Below are positions 25,985 to 32,917 of a stretch of 47,385 nt of DNA, in pieces. How positions within the stretch are numbered: position 1 is the stretch's first letter; each line of letters opens with the position of its first letter. The position numbers were made by a program, and so were the translations under genes. The notes under the pieces were generated by a model. It saw only the letters and a program-made list of their open reading frames with translations, did not search any database and had not been told where the DNA came from. This DNA comes from a virus: positions 1-47,385 of IMG/VR virus record IMGVR_UViG_3300037189_008601; one strand, 5' to 3'.

Positions 25985-26547
25985 TCCGCTCCCCTGAAGG
26001 ACAGTTCTCTCCCGGCTCCCCTGTGCCCTATTCGTACCCGGTCAACCTGTCTGAGAACTTCATGGTGCAGGAATATCTCCTCAGTGCAGCGTGGGAAAAC
26101 GGGGGCGGAATCCTGCTTCTGGGATTTGCTGGAACAGGAAAAACGGTAACCGGTATTGCGATTCTCCGAGAACTTGCTAAGGTCTCGCCCCTTGAGATGA
26201 TCTATTGGACCGAGCACGACTTCCTCGCCGACCTTCGGAACCTGTGGCGACTCGAAGAAATGACTCAGAAGTTTTCCCGAGACGATGCTCTGTGGGCGGA
26301 CTATGTGGCATGGGAACGAGCGTTCTGGGATCTGAAAGAAGCTCCGTTCTTGTTCCTCGATGATGCCTGTAGGGGGTACACCCCAATGCAGTACTACGAA
26401 GTTGAAAATCTGTTACGCCTTCGTGAGGCAAAGTCTTTGCCAACCATCGTGGCAAGTCAATCGCTTCAGTGGGAAAACGCAGCACCCGGACTTACGTCCG
26501 TTGTTGAACGCAACAGCTTGATCATTAGAGTCGATTCGAAGGAGTGA
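25981..26547 (+). CDS. DnaC-like helicase loader, AAA+ ATPase
   Basis: A 188-residue ATPase with Walker A GFAGTGKT (residues 48-55) and Walker B FLFLDDA (123-129), plus a sensor-like region IVASQSLQWEN near 160. The size and motifs match DnaC/DnaA-type loaders that deliver the replicative helicase to the origin. The genes on either side (initiator-like, then DnaB-like helicase) support the role. It starts at an ATGA overlap and is followed two bases later by the next gene. Confidence 0.85.
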   Translation: MIRSPEGQFSPGSPVPYSYPVNLSENFMVQEYLLSAAWENGGGILLLGFAGTGKTVTGIAILRELAKVSPLEMIYWTEHDFLADLRNLWRLEEMTQKFSRDDALWADYVAWERAFWDLKEAPFLFLDDACRGYTPMQYYEVENLLRLREAKSLPTIVASQSLQWENAAPGLTSVVERNSLIIRVDSKE

Positions 26548-26548
26548 C

Positions 26549-26983
26549 GTGGAAAACGGAGACTTGGAAGCATGGATGGACAACCGAATTGTGGTGGTGC
26601 TAGAAGGTATCCTCGCTCAGGTTCCCCCTCCTGAAGTTCATAGGTCGGGACTCCTTGGTCGTAACAAGGAAACCGAATGGGTGTCTGCGGATAACTGGGG
26701 ATGGAGCAAGCACGCCATCAAGATAATCAATGACAAGGCTTACCGGATGAACACTCCGATTGATGTAGTGACGTTCCTATCTCCTGAAGTTGGAGACATG
26801 GCGGCGGACTGGTTGGATAAGTACGAGGTCCGAGTCTCATCATGTGAGTATTCGGATTTTGAAATGTTCTGCGAATCCCTATCATGGCGTCCCAATGTCC
26901 ATCATGTGATCGACTCGGTTCCTGATCGACTTGATCATTACGGAATTCGTGCTTACGAGACTCAGTTTGGAGGGTATTTCTGA
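26549..26983 (+). CDS. HAD-fold-like protein lacking the usual nucleophile
   Basis: A 144-residue protein with a GTG start. It reads like a small HAD-superfamily protein: an N-terminal strand NRIVVVLEGILAQ where motif I (DxDGxL) is expected, then TPIDVVTFLSPEVGDMAADWL near motif II, and HHVIDSVPDRLDHYG near motif III. The catalytic Asp pair of motif I is replaced by Leu-Glu, so it may be inactive as a phosphatase, or the resemblance may be superficial. It sits inside the replication operon, and its stop overlaps the next ATG. Low certainty about function. Confidence 0.5.
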   Translation: MENGDLEAWMDNRIVVVLEGILAQVPPPEVHRSGLLGRNKETEWVSADNWGWSKHAIKIINDKAYRMNTPIDVVTFLSPEVGDMAADWLDKYEVRVSSCEYSDFEMFCESLSWRPNVHHVIDSVPDRLDHYGIRAYETQFGGYF

Positions 26984-27192
26984 TGAAAAGTAGGAACATG
27001 GGCAGTGACTGGCTAAAGCTGCTCAAATCTGCAAAAAGCAGGGGCTGGGAAGAGATTAGGATTAGTAGTAACCATCATCTCATCCTCTTGTGGCCCATCA
27101 CCGGCAAGAAAGTGACCGTCAGCGGTTCCAAAGATCCGGGTGCCATCAAGCAGGCCCAAAGGCAGATGGCGAAGATCGAACAGGGGTTCTAG
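26983..27192 (+). CDS. HicA-like small protein without a HicB partner
   Basis: A 69-residue basic protein: SDWLKLLKSAKSRGWEEIRIS, then SNHHLILLWPITGKKVTVSG and a final helix. The layout (helix, strand, His-containing strand, strand, helix) fits the double-stranded-RNA-binding-like fold of HicA mRNA interferases, with the His of SNHH in the expected place. No antitoxin gene follows; the helicase gene starts at the stop codon (TAGTG). It may be an RNA-binding regulator or a host-takeover RNase. Moderate confidence in the fold, low in the role. Confidence 0.6.
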   Translation: MKSRNMGSDWLKLLKSAKSRGWEEIRISSNHHLILLWPITGKKVTVSGSKDPGAIKQAQRQMAKIEQGF

Positions 27193-28520
27193 TGGATACA
27201 CAGAACGCTTGTCTCTCAAAGATCGTTCTTGAAGGGGAGCTTCTTCCTTTCATCGAATCAAAGATCAATAGCCAGTTCTTCACTGACGAACGCCATTGTC
27301 AGATATGGGAAATGGTTCTTGATCATTACAAGAAGTACGGTAAGCCTCCGTCTGAGGACGTGATCCATAAGGCTTACCCCACTTACGATTTCAATAAGTA
27401 CCCCGAACCGGCTTCGTACTATCTGAACCAACTTAAGCAGGACCGTAAGAAGGTCATCCTCACCACAGTAGTTCAGGAATACATCCAGCGAGTTAATGAT
27501 GAGGAAGGCCCTCACATCGGAGATGAGCTTGAGTTCATTCTCCGAGACGGCCTGACCAAATCTGCTCATGAAATATCTCAGGGTAGGGATACAGACTTCT
27601 TCCTTTCACACGAACGCATTATCGATCGTCTAAAGGAGCGTCGGGACAATCCCGGATATCTTCGGGGCATCACGACTGGGCTTGATGGTATCGACAAGCT
27701 GACCGGAGGTCTTCAGAAGGAACAGTTGATCACAATGGTGGGTACGCCGAAGGCTGGTAAGTCAAGCCTCTTGCTCAAGTTGGCATTCAACGCTCATCGA
27801 AATGGCAACTCTGTTCTCTTCGTCACCTTCGAGATGGGTACTGAGGAACAGGAAGACCGACTGGTCTCTCTTATCTCTGGCGTTGGTCTCACAAAGATTC
27901 TCACCGGTACGTTCACTCCTGTAGAAGAGAAGAAAATACGAATGGCCCTCACTCTTCGAAAGGATATGCAGGGGTTTACCATCACCAGCGATGTATCCAG
28001 TGCAATCACCGTTTCAGGTGTTCAGGCAAAGATTCAGCAGTACCAGCCAACTCTGGTGATCATCGATGGTGTCTACCTCATGGACGACGAGGCCGGTAAT
28101 GACAAAGGAACACCGCAGGCCCTCACTAGCATTACCCGAGGTTTCAAGCGGCTGGCACAGACCCTTCGCATCCCGATCGTGATCTCCACTCAGGCAATGC
28201 TTTACCGTTCCAAAGGTGGCCTGAAGATGGAGTCCATCGGTTACTCGTCATCATTCGCTCAGGACTCAGATATCGTCTTTGGTGTAGAACCTCACGAGCA
28301 GCTTCAAGGTGTGTCTAAATTCAAGGTCATCGCTTCTCGCTCCAGTCCGAAAGGGGAGGCCCACGTTCGGTTTGACTGGAACAACGGAATCATTGAAGAA
28401 ATCAAGGATGACGACTACGAGCAGATGGTGAACATGGCTATGCCAATCGCCTCTAGTAGCGCCCCTAAGCCGTCATCACTTAGAAGTCATTGGGAATCGG
28501 AGGATGAAGGTGCAGCTTGA
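27192..28520 (+). CDS. dnaB: Replicative DNA helicase, DnaB-like
   Basis: The start is GTG 27192, overlapping the preceding TAG by one base; this gives VDTQNACLSKIVLEGELLPFI, the expected N-terminal helical domain, whereas a longer frame would run through the upstream gene. Of 442 residues, ~1-110 form the N-terminal domain and ~165-420 the RecA-like ATPase with Walker A GTPKAGKS (184-191), VLFVTFEMG, and Walker B LVIIDGVYLM. It unwinds DNA at the fork as a hexamer. Neighbours are the loader upstream and the primase downstream. Its 3' end overlaps the primase gene by 17 bases. Confidence 0.94.
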   Translation: MDTQNACLSKIVLEGELLPFIESKINSQFFTDERHCQIWEMVLDHYKKYGKPPSEDVIHKAYPTYDFNKYPEPASYYLNQLKQDRKKVILTTVVQEYIQRVNDEEGPHIGDELEFILRDGLTKSAHEISQGRDTDFFLSHERIIDRLKERRDNPGYLRGITTGLDGIDKLTGGLQKEQLITMVGTPKAGKSSLLLKLAFNAHRNGNSVLFVTFEMGTEEQEDRLVSLISGVGLTKILTGTFTPVEEKKIRMALTLRKDMQGFTITSDVSSAITVSGVQAKIQQYQPTLVIIDGVYLMDDEAGNDKGTPQALTSITRGFKRLAQTLRIPIVISTQAMLYRSKGGLKMESIGYSSSFAQDSDIVFGVEPHEQLQGVSKFKVIASRSSPKGEAHVRFDWNNGIIEEIKDDDYEQMVNMAMPIASSSAPKPSSLRSHWESEDEGAA

Positions 28521-29412
28521 TCTTGAAGTAATCCTTCACGGTATTGGTGTAGAGATCATAAGGGAGTACGGGGATGAACTACAGGGGCGTTGTCCGTTGC
28601 ACGTTGCACGTACGGGTAAGGAAGATCGACACCCGTCGTGGTCGATCAATACCAAAACCTACGTCCATCACTGCTTCTCTTGTGGATACGCAGGGACGCT
28701 CACGTCCCTTTACCGAGACCTCATGGGAACCGTTCCCGAGGACTTGGAATGGGAGCTTTCCAAGCAGTCCTTGCGGGCATCCTTGGACAAGCCGTTACCA
28801 GTAGCAAAACCCGATGGCCCTAAGGTGGATGAGTGGGTGTTACAGAATTACGCTGATCTTCCTGATCCACTTATTGAACGGCGTCATCTAACCAGAGACT
28901 CTATTGATTTCTTCGGCATTAGATGGGACTCGACGAACAAGGTATGGGTGATTCCGATCAGAAACCCCAACGGTGTTCTCATGGGATTCCAGTTCCGGCA
29001 GAAGGGTGCGGTGATCAACCATCCGGCCGGTATGGAGAAGTCCATCACCATGTTCGGTTTTCATCTGTTCAGAAATCAAGATCGCATAACCGTGGTGGAA
29101 TCCCCTCTTGATGCCGTACGGTTCCATTCGGTTGGGGTACCGGCTGTATCGACGTTTGGTGCCTCCATCAGTAGTTCTCAATTGGAGCTTCTCGCTAGAA
29201 ACTTCAGGTATGTAATAGCGGCAATGGATAATGACTCACCCGGAAAGAAAGCAAATGACATTCTTCATAGAAATCTCAGTAAGCGTGGTTGCGTTGTGTT
29301 TGATTTTGAGTATCTCGGGCTTGACGCTAAAGACCCGGGAGACATCGAATCCGATGAAATCCTACTTCGAACATGGCAACGAAGCGTCCTAATCGACATA
29401 ACTACTTTGTGA
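28504..29412 (+). CDS. DNA primase with CHC2 zinc finger and TOPRIM domain
   Basis: A 302-residue protein. The N-terminal zinc finger has Cys30, His33, Cys57 and Cys60 (RCPLH...HHCFSCGYAG), the CHC2 primase type. The TOPRIM domain (about 190-270) has ITVVESPLDAVRF with the conserved Glu, and IAAMDNDSPGKKA with the DxD-like acidic pair. It makes RNA primers at the replication fork. It is shorter than bacterial DnaG (about 600) because no separate helicase-binding domain is present; it resembles compact phage primases. ATG 28504 lies inside the helicase gene. Confidence 0.9.
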   Translation: MKVQLDLEVILHGIGVEIIREYGDELQGRCPLHVARTGKEDRHPSWSINTKTYVHHCFSCGYAGTLTSLYRDLMGTVPEDLEWELSKQSLRASLDKPLPVAKPDGPKVDEWVLQNYADLPDPLIERRHLTRDSIDFFGIRWDSTNKVWVIPIRNPNGVLMGFQFRQKGAVINHPAGMEKSITMFGFHLFRNQDRITVVESPLDAVRFHSVGVPAVSTFGASISSSQLELLARNFRYVIAAMDNDSPGKKANDILHRNLSKRGCVVFDFEYLGLDAKDPGDIESDEILLRTWQRSVLIDITTL

Positions 29413-29418
29413 GGAATA

Positions 29419-29595
29419 ATGGAAGCTGAAAAGGTTGATGAGTTTGTTGAGTGGCTCAATTATGGGATCGCTCGTAAGTGGTGTACTGATGTCGTGTGCT
29501 CTACGCATGACGTGGTTGAGATGACTGAGGAAGAAGAGCAGGAATGGGAAGAGGGTTTTGATCCCTGTATTTTTGTGACCCGAGTCTGGGCATGA
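29419..29595 (+). CDS. Small acidic hypothetical protein, 58 aa
   Basis: ATG 29419 follows a GAGGA site (29411-29415) and the frame ends at 29595 in an ATGA overlap with the next helicase gene. The product (MEAEKVDEFVEWLNYGIARK, then EEEEQEWEEGFDPCIFV) is very acidic in its second half and has three cysteines. No family is recognised. The ribosome-binding site and coupled stop argue that it is a real gene. Confidence 0.65.
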   Translation: MEAEKVDEFVEWLNYGIARKWCTDVVCSTHDVVEMTEEEEQEWEEGFDPCIFVTRVWA

Positions 29596-31145
29596 GCCTT
29601 CCACCACTTCGCCCATATCAAGAAGAAGCTGTTCAGCAGGCCCTCTCACGAGGGAGCCTGCTTCTAGCCATGACTATGGGGTCCGGTAAGACTCGTACGG
29701 CTATCGAAGTGGTGGAGCGGCTTGCTTCGGAGAACAAAGTTACGGCAGGGTCTGTATTTGTACAGAACTCTACAAAGTTTCAATGGAAGCGTGAAATCGA
29801 ATACTGGTCTTGCGCCTCCGCAACCGTCATTGATGGAGACAAGAAAGTACGCGCCGCTCAGTACCGTAATGCTCACAAGTACCGTTATACGGTATTGAAC
29901 TATGAAGCTCTGATCCATGATTGGGAATTCATCAAGGAATATCTCCCAATCGACTTTGTCATTGCTGATGAAGTAACAAATATCAAGAGTTTCAAGGCAA
30001 AGAAGTCTCGCAATTTAAAAGCGATTGGAACACATACCGAATACAGGATAGGTATGTCAGGTCAACCTGTAGAGAACCGACCGGAAGAGTTGTTCAGCAT
30101 CATGGAGTTTGTAGATTCCAGTGTTCTTGGTACGTTCCATAGGTTTGATAAGACTTTCATCCAACGAGACAGTTGGGGTCGTCCTAAGTTTTACAAAAAC
30201 TTGAACACTCTTAAAGAATCCATGTCGCAGTGTATGTTCCGCAAGAATCGGGCGGATATTGCCGAGTTTCTTCCTAAACTTATGACAATGGACACACCGG
30301 TCAAGCTGGACTCGTGGAGTCAAGAGCTATACAACGAGATGAAACTAAGTCTCCTTGATCTGATTGATATGGCTCTAGCTGCCGGTATGGGCGGGTTCGA
30401 TCTAATGGCTAACTATGGTCGAGGAGACGATTCCGACGGCAACCCTTTTAAAGGGCTAATTATGTCTAGGGTCACAGCTATGCGTCTTCTATGCGATCAT
30501 CCCGCATTGCTGTTCAAGAGCGCCGCTGACTTTGATGATCCTGATAGTGCTGGTGGTTCTCAGTATGTGTCAGAACTCAATCAGTCGGGTCGTCTGGCAA
30601 AAGCACCAGATACCTCAAACAAGCTGATAGCACTTATGGATACAGTTAATGAGATCCTTTCAGAGGATAACTTAAACAAAGTTGTGATCTTCTCAGGCTT
30701 TAAGGCGATGCTTGATTTGATCTCGGTAGAACTTAAAGCAAAGAAGTACGGTCATACCCTTATCTCTGGCGGTATCCCAGCAGCAGTTAGAGATGAGCGT
30801 ATTGTGAAGTTCAATTCCGACTATACTTGTCGGGTTTTCCTGTCAAGCGATGCCGGGGCATATGGTGTAAACCTAGATGCCGGTACGCATCTAATTAGCT
30901 ATGATCTTCCATGGTCAGCAGGTTCTTTTGCTCAACGAGTTGCTAGAATCGATCGAACCTCATCCAAGCACGAATCCATTGTGATAAACTCGATGTTCTC
31001 TCATAACACTATTGAGGAACGCCAGCACGAGATGCTGATCCAGAAGCGCAAGATCAGTGAAGCATTTCTTGATGGGCAATTTGACGAAAAGGGGCAATTG
31101 GCGCTAGATCTGTCAAGTCTTCGAGAGTTCTTGTTAAATAACTGA
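29592..31145 (+). CDS. SNF2-like superfamily 2 helicase/ATPase
   Basis: A 517-residue helicase. Motif I is MGSGKTRTA (GSGKT at 30-34). Motif II reads DEVT at residue 126, in place of DEAH/DEAD, followed by NIKSFKAKKSRNLKAIG, and then motif III MSGQPVENRPEEL. The second RecA-like domain includes VVIFSGFKAML and motif VI QRVARIDRT (about 448-456). This is the SNF2-like layout common in phage replication/recombination modules, possibly acting in branch migration or recombination-dependent replication like T4 UvsW. Starts at an ATGA overlap. Confidence 0.88.
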   Translation: MSLPPLRPYQEEAVQQALSRGSLLLAMTMGSGKTRTAIEVVERLASENKVTAGSVFVQNSTKFQWKREIEYWSCASATVIDGDKKVRAAQYRNAHKYRYTVLNYEALIHDWEFIKEYLPIDFVIADEVTNIKSFKAKKSRNLKAIGTHTEYRIGMSGQPVENRPEELFSIMEFVDSSVLGTFHRFDKTFIQRDSWGRPKFYKNLNTLKESMSQCMFRKNRADIAEFLPKLMTMDTPVKLDSWSQELYNEMKLSLLDLIDMALAAGMGGFDLMANYGRGDDSDGNPFKGLIMSRVTAMRLLCDHPALLFKSAADFDDPDSAGGSQYVSELNQSGRLAKAPDTSNKLIALMDTVNEILSEDNLNKVVIFSGFKAMLDLISVELKAKKYGHTLISGGIPAAVRDERIVKFNSDYTCRVFLSSDAGAYGVNLDAGTHLISYDLPWSAGSFAQRVARIDRTSSKHESIVINSMFSHNTIEERQHEMLIQKRKISEAFLDGQFDEKGQLALDLSSLREFLLNN

Positions 31146-31156
31146 AAAGGATAGAA

Positions 31157-31585
31157 ATGTCGTTTGCCATCAGCGTCTCAGACCACGGTCCCGAAGAGGC
31201 CATTCATCAGTACCTACAGTTTCGTCGAGCCAAAGAGAAATTTGATAAGAACTCTGAGATTCTGAAAAAGGATTTACTGTCATTTCTTGAGCGAAAAGGC
31301 GAGAAGGACGATAGAGGTAGCTCGTATTACTGGCTTGAAGAGCCAGACGATGAGGTTCAAGGCATTAAGCGAGAGTGTCGCACCAGTCAGGCTTTTGATG
31401 AGGAAGCTGCCCTTGAACTGATCAAGAAGTACGGCTTGGAAAATGAGTGCCTAGAGACCATCACAGTGATCAATGAAGACGGGCTACTCGCTGCGAATTT
31501 CGCCGGTCTGATTCCTGATGCAGAGGTCAAGGCCCTGTACACTGAGAAAGAATCCTTTGCCTTTATTCTTCTCAAGGGAAATTGA
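31157..31585 (+). CDS. Hypothetical helical protein, 142 aa
   Basis: A 142-residue protein rich in Glu and Lys. An N-terminal helix (EEAIHQYLQFRRAKEKFDKN) leads into a possible nuclease-like or DNA-binding core (YYWLEEPDDEVQGIKREC), then ALELIKKYGLENECLETI and a C-terminal helix. An AAGGA site precedes the start. No family is recognised. It is embedded between helicase and ssDNA-binding genes, so a replication or repair accessory role is plausible. Confidence 0.7.
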   Translation: MSFAISVSDHGPEEAIHQYLQFRRAKEKFDKNSEILKKDLLSFLERKGEKDDRGSSYYWLEEPDDEVQGIKRECRTSQAFDEEAALELIKKYGLENECLETITVINEDGLLAANFAGLIPDAEVKALYTEKESFAFILLKGN

Positions 31586-31590
31586 TTCGG

Positions 31591-31746
31591 GTGATTTCCT
31601 TGCACAAGCCAAAGTCTTCGATTAAGTTCTCACCCGAGGAACTTCTATTGCTTCAGCACGTTCTCCGCAGCTATCCGGCCCCGCAGAATATTCAACTTGA
31701 TGTCTTCGATCTCTACGAGAAGATAACTAGGTTCTTGGAACAATGA
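31591..31746 (+). CDS. Small hypothetical protein, 51 aa
   Basis: A short frame from GTG 31591 (with an alternative TTG 31582 overlapping the previous stop) ends in an ATGA overlap with the next gene. An AAGGGA site (31574-31579) lies upstream, at better spacing for the GTG than the TTG. The product (FSPEELLLLQHVLRSY, DVFDLYEKITRFLEQ) is two predicted amphipathic helices. No family is known. It fills an otherwise empty 160-base gap within the operon. Confidence 0.55.
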   Translation: MISLHKPKSSIKFSPEELLLLQHVLRSYPAPQNIQLDVFDLYEKITRFLEQ

Positions 31747-32198
31747 ACACAGCAGACCCTATTCTTGATAGATTTTCTGACCTGAATTGGCCCGGTAAGC
31801 GGAAGCCTGTTAACCGAGATCTGACTCCAGTTACTGATAAGACAGACCAAGGTTGGGACGAAAAACCTACGACCTACACGGTCAACGGTGCTCCGATGGA
31901 ATTTTTTACCATCTCGCACTTGTCAGCAGCACTCGGACGGTCTATAGTGACCATCCGCTCGTGGGAAAAGCGTGGATTACTTCCTCGCACTCCCTACAGT
32001 TCTCCCAAACCAAAGGGAGATTCACTTCCCAATGTAGTCCGAAAGGGGCGACGGTTGTGGACACGGGATCAGATTCTCGGTATCCTTGCCATCGCCACTG
32101 AGGAAGGAGTAATCCTCAATGGGAAGCCACCCACCGAGAAGTTCGCTCTGCGGGTTCTCGAACTTTACAAAACACTAATCCAGAAGGAAGCGCAATGA
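31743..32198 (+). CDS. MerR-like HTH DNA-binding protein
   Basis: A 151-residue protein whose residues ~38-110 read FFTISHLSAALGRSIVTIRSWEKRGLLPRTPY, the MerR-type winged helix-turn-helix, followed by RLWTRDQILGILAIA, the wing and following helix. A short C-terminal helix (ALRVLELYKTL) replaces the long dimerisation coil of true MerR regulators. It may act as a small transcription factor or an excisionase-like protein. It overlaps both neighbours by four bases, so it is co-translated with the ssDNA-binding gene. Confidence 0.75.
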   Translation: MNTADPILDRFSDLNWPGKRKPVNRDLTPVTDKTDQGWDEKPTTYTVNGAPMEFFTISHLSAALGRSIVTIRSWEKRGLLPRTPYSSPKPKGDSLPNVVRKGRRLWTRDQILGILAIATEEGVILNGKPPTEKFALRVLELYKTLIQKEAQ

Positions 32199-32917
32199 GT
32201 TACGAAGATTACGAAGACGAAGAGATCACTCCACGTCCTAAGACCATGAACCGTCGACCTGATGTTGAGGAAGACACCCCTGTTTCGGCACCTGCTGTTT
32301 CTGAAGACGAGGACACCGAACAACTCACCATCGGTAGTGGCTGGACTGCTGGCCAGCGTGTCATGGAGGCATCCTCCGATTACGCTCAGGCCCTCCGTCT
32401 TGATACCAACCTTCAGATCATCAAGTTCATTGATGATCAGCCCTACGCCAACTACCGTCGCCATTGGATCGACCGCATGACTGCTAACGGTCCGTCGAAG
32501 CGTGCGTACACCTGCCTTGAGACGCTGGGCAAGACCTGCCCTCTCTGCGCTATCGCAGATCGCCCGCAGGCTGTCTCTGCCTTCAACGTCGCTCTTGTCG
32601 GCGATGACGGTCAGGTCGTCCTGAAGTCATGGGATGTCGGTGCCCGTCTGTTCAACGTGCTCAAGGCTTACGCCAACGATCCGAAGATTGGCCCGCTCTC
32701 AAAGGGCTACTTCGCCGTTAGCAAGACCGGCGTGAAGCAGAACACTCAGATGAACGTCATTCCTGTGCGTGAGAACGCTCTTCGGGAGGACTACGACATC
32801 ACCCCGCCCACTCCTGCTCAGATCCGAGCAGCCGGTAAGTATGACCCGTCAATCATTCAGATCCCTAAGAAGTCTGAGCTTGACGAGATCGCTCAGGAAA
32901 TCAGCAGCTACGACTGA
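32195..32917 (+). CDS. Single-stranded DNA-binding protein with zinc site
   Basis: A 240-residue protein with an acidic N-terminal tail, then a core containing NYRRHWIDRM, YTCLETLGKTCPLCAIADRPQ (Cys107, Cys115, Cys118: a zinc knuckle), FNVALVGDDGQVVLKSWDVGARLF, and YFAVSKTGVKQNTQMNV. This matches the gp32-type/OB-fold ssDNA-binding proteins of many actinophages. It lies directly upstream of the DNA polymerase, with its stop overlapping the polymerase start (TGATG). A strong GC-rich hairpin just downstream may protect the 3' end of its mRNA. Confidence 0.8.
   Translation: MSYEDYEDEEITPRPKTMNRRPDVEEDTPVSAPAVSEDEDTEQLTIGSGWTAGQRVMEASSDYAQALRLDTNLQIIKFIDDQPYANYRRHWIDRMTANGPSKRAYTCLETLGKTCPLCAIADRPQAVSAFNVALVGDDGQVVLKSWDVGARLFNVLKAYANDPKIGPLSKGYFAVSKTGVKQNTQMNVIPVRENALREDYDITPPTPAQIRAAGKYDPSIIQIPKKSELDEIAQEISSYD

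Noticed and set aside
26983-27192. A complete HicAB toxin-antitoxin module
   Set aside because: No HicB-like ORF lies on either side; the neighbours are the HAD-like protein and the helicase.
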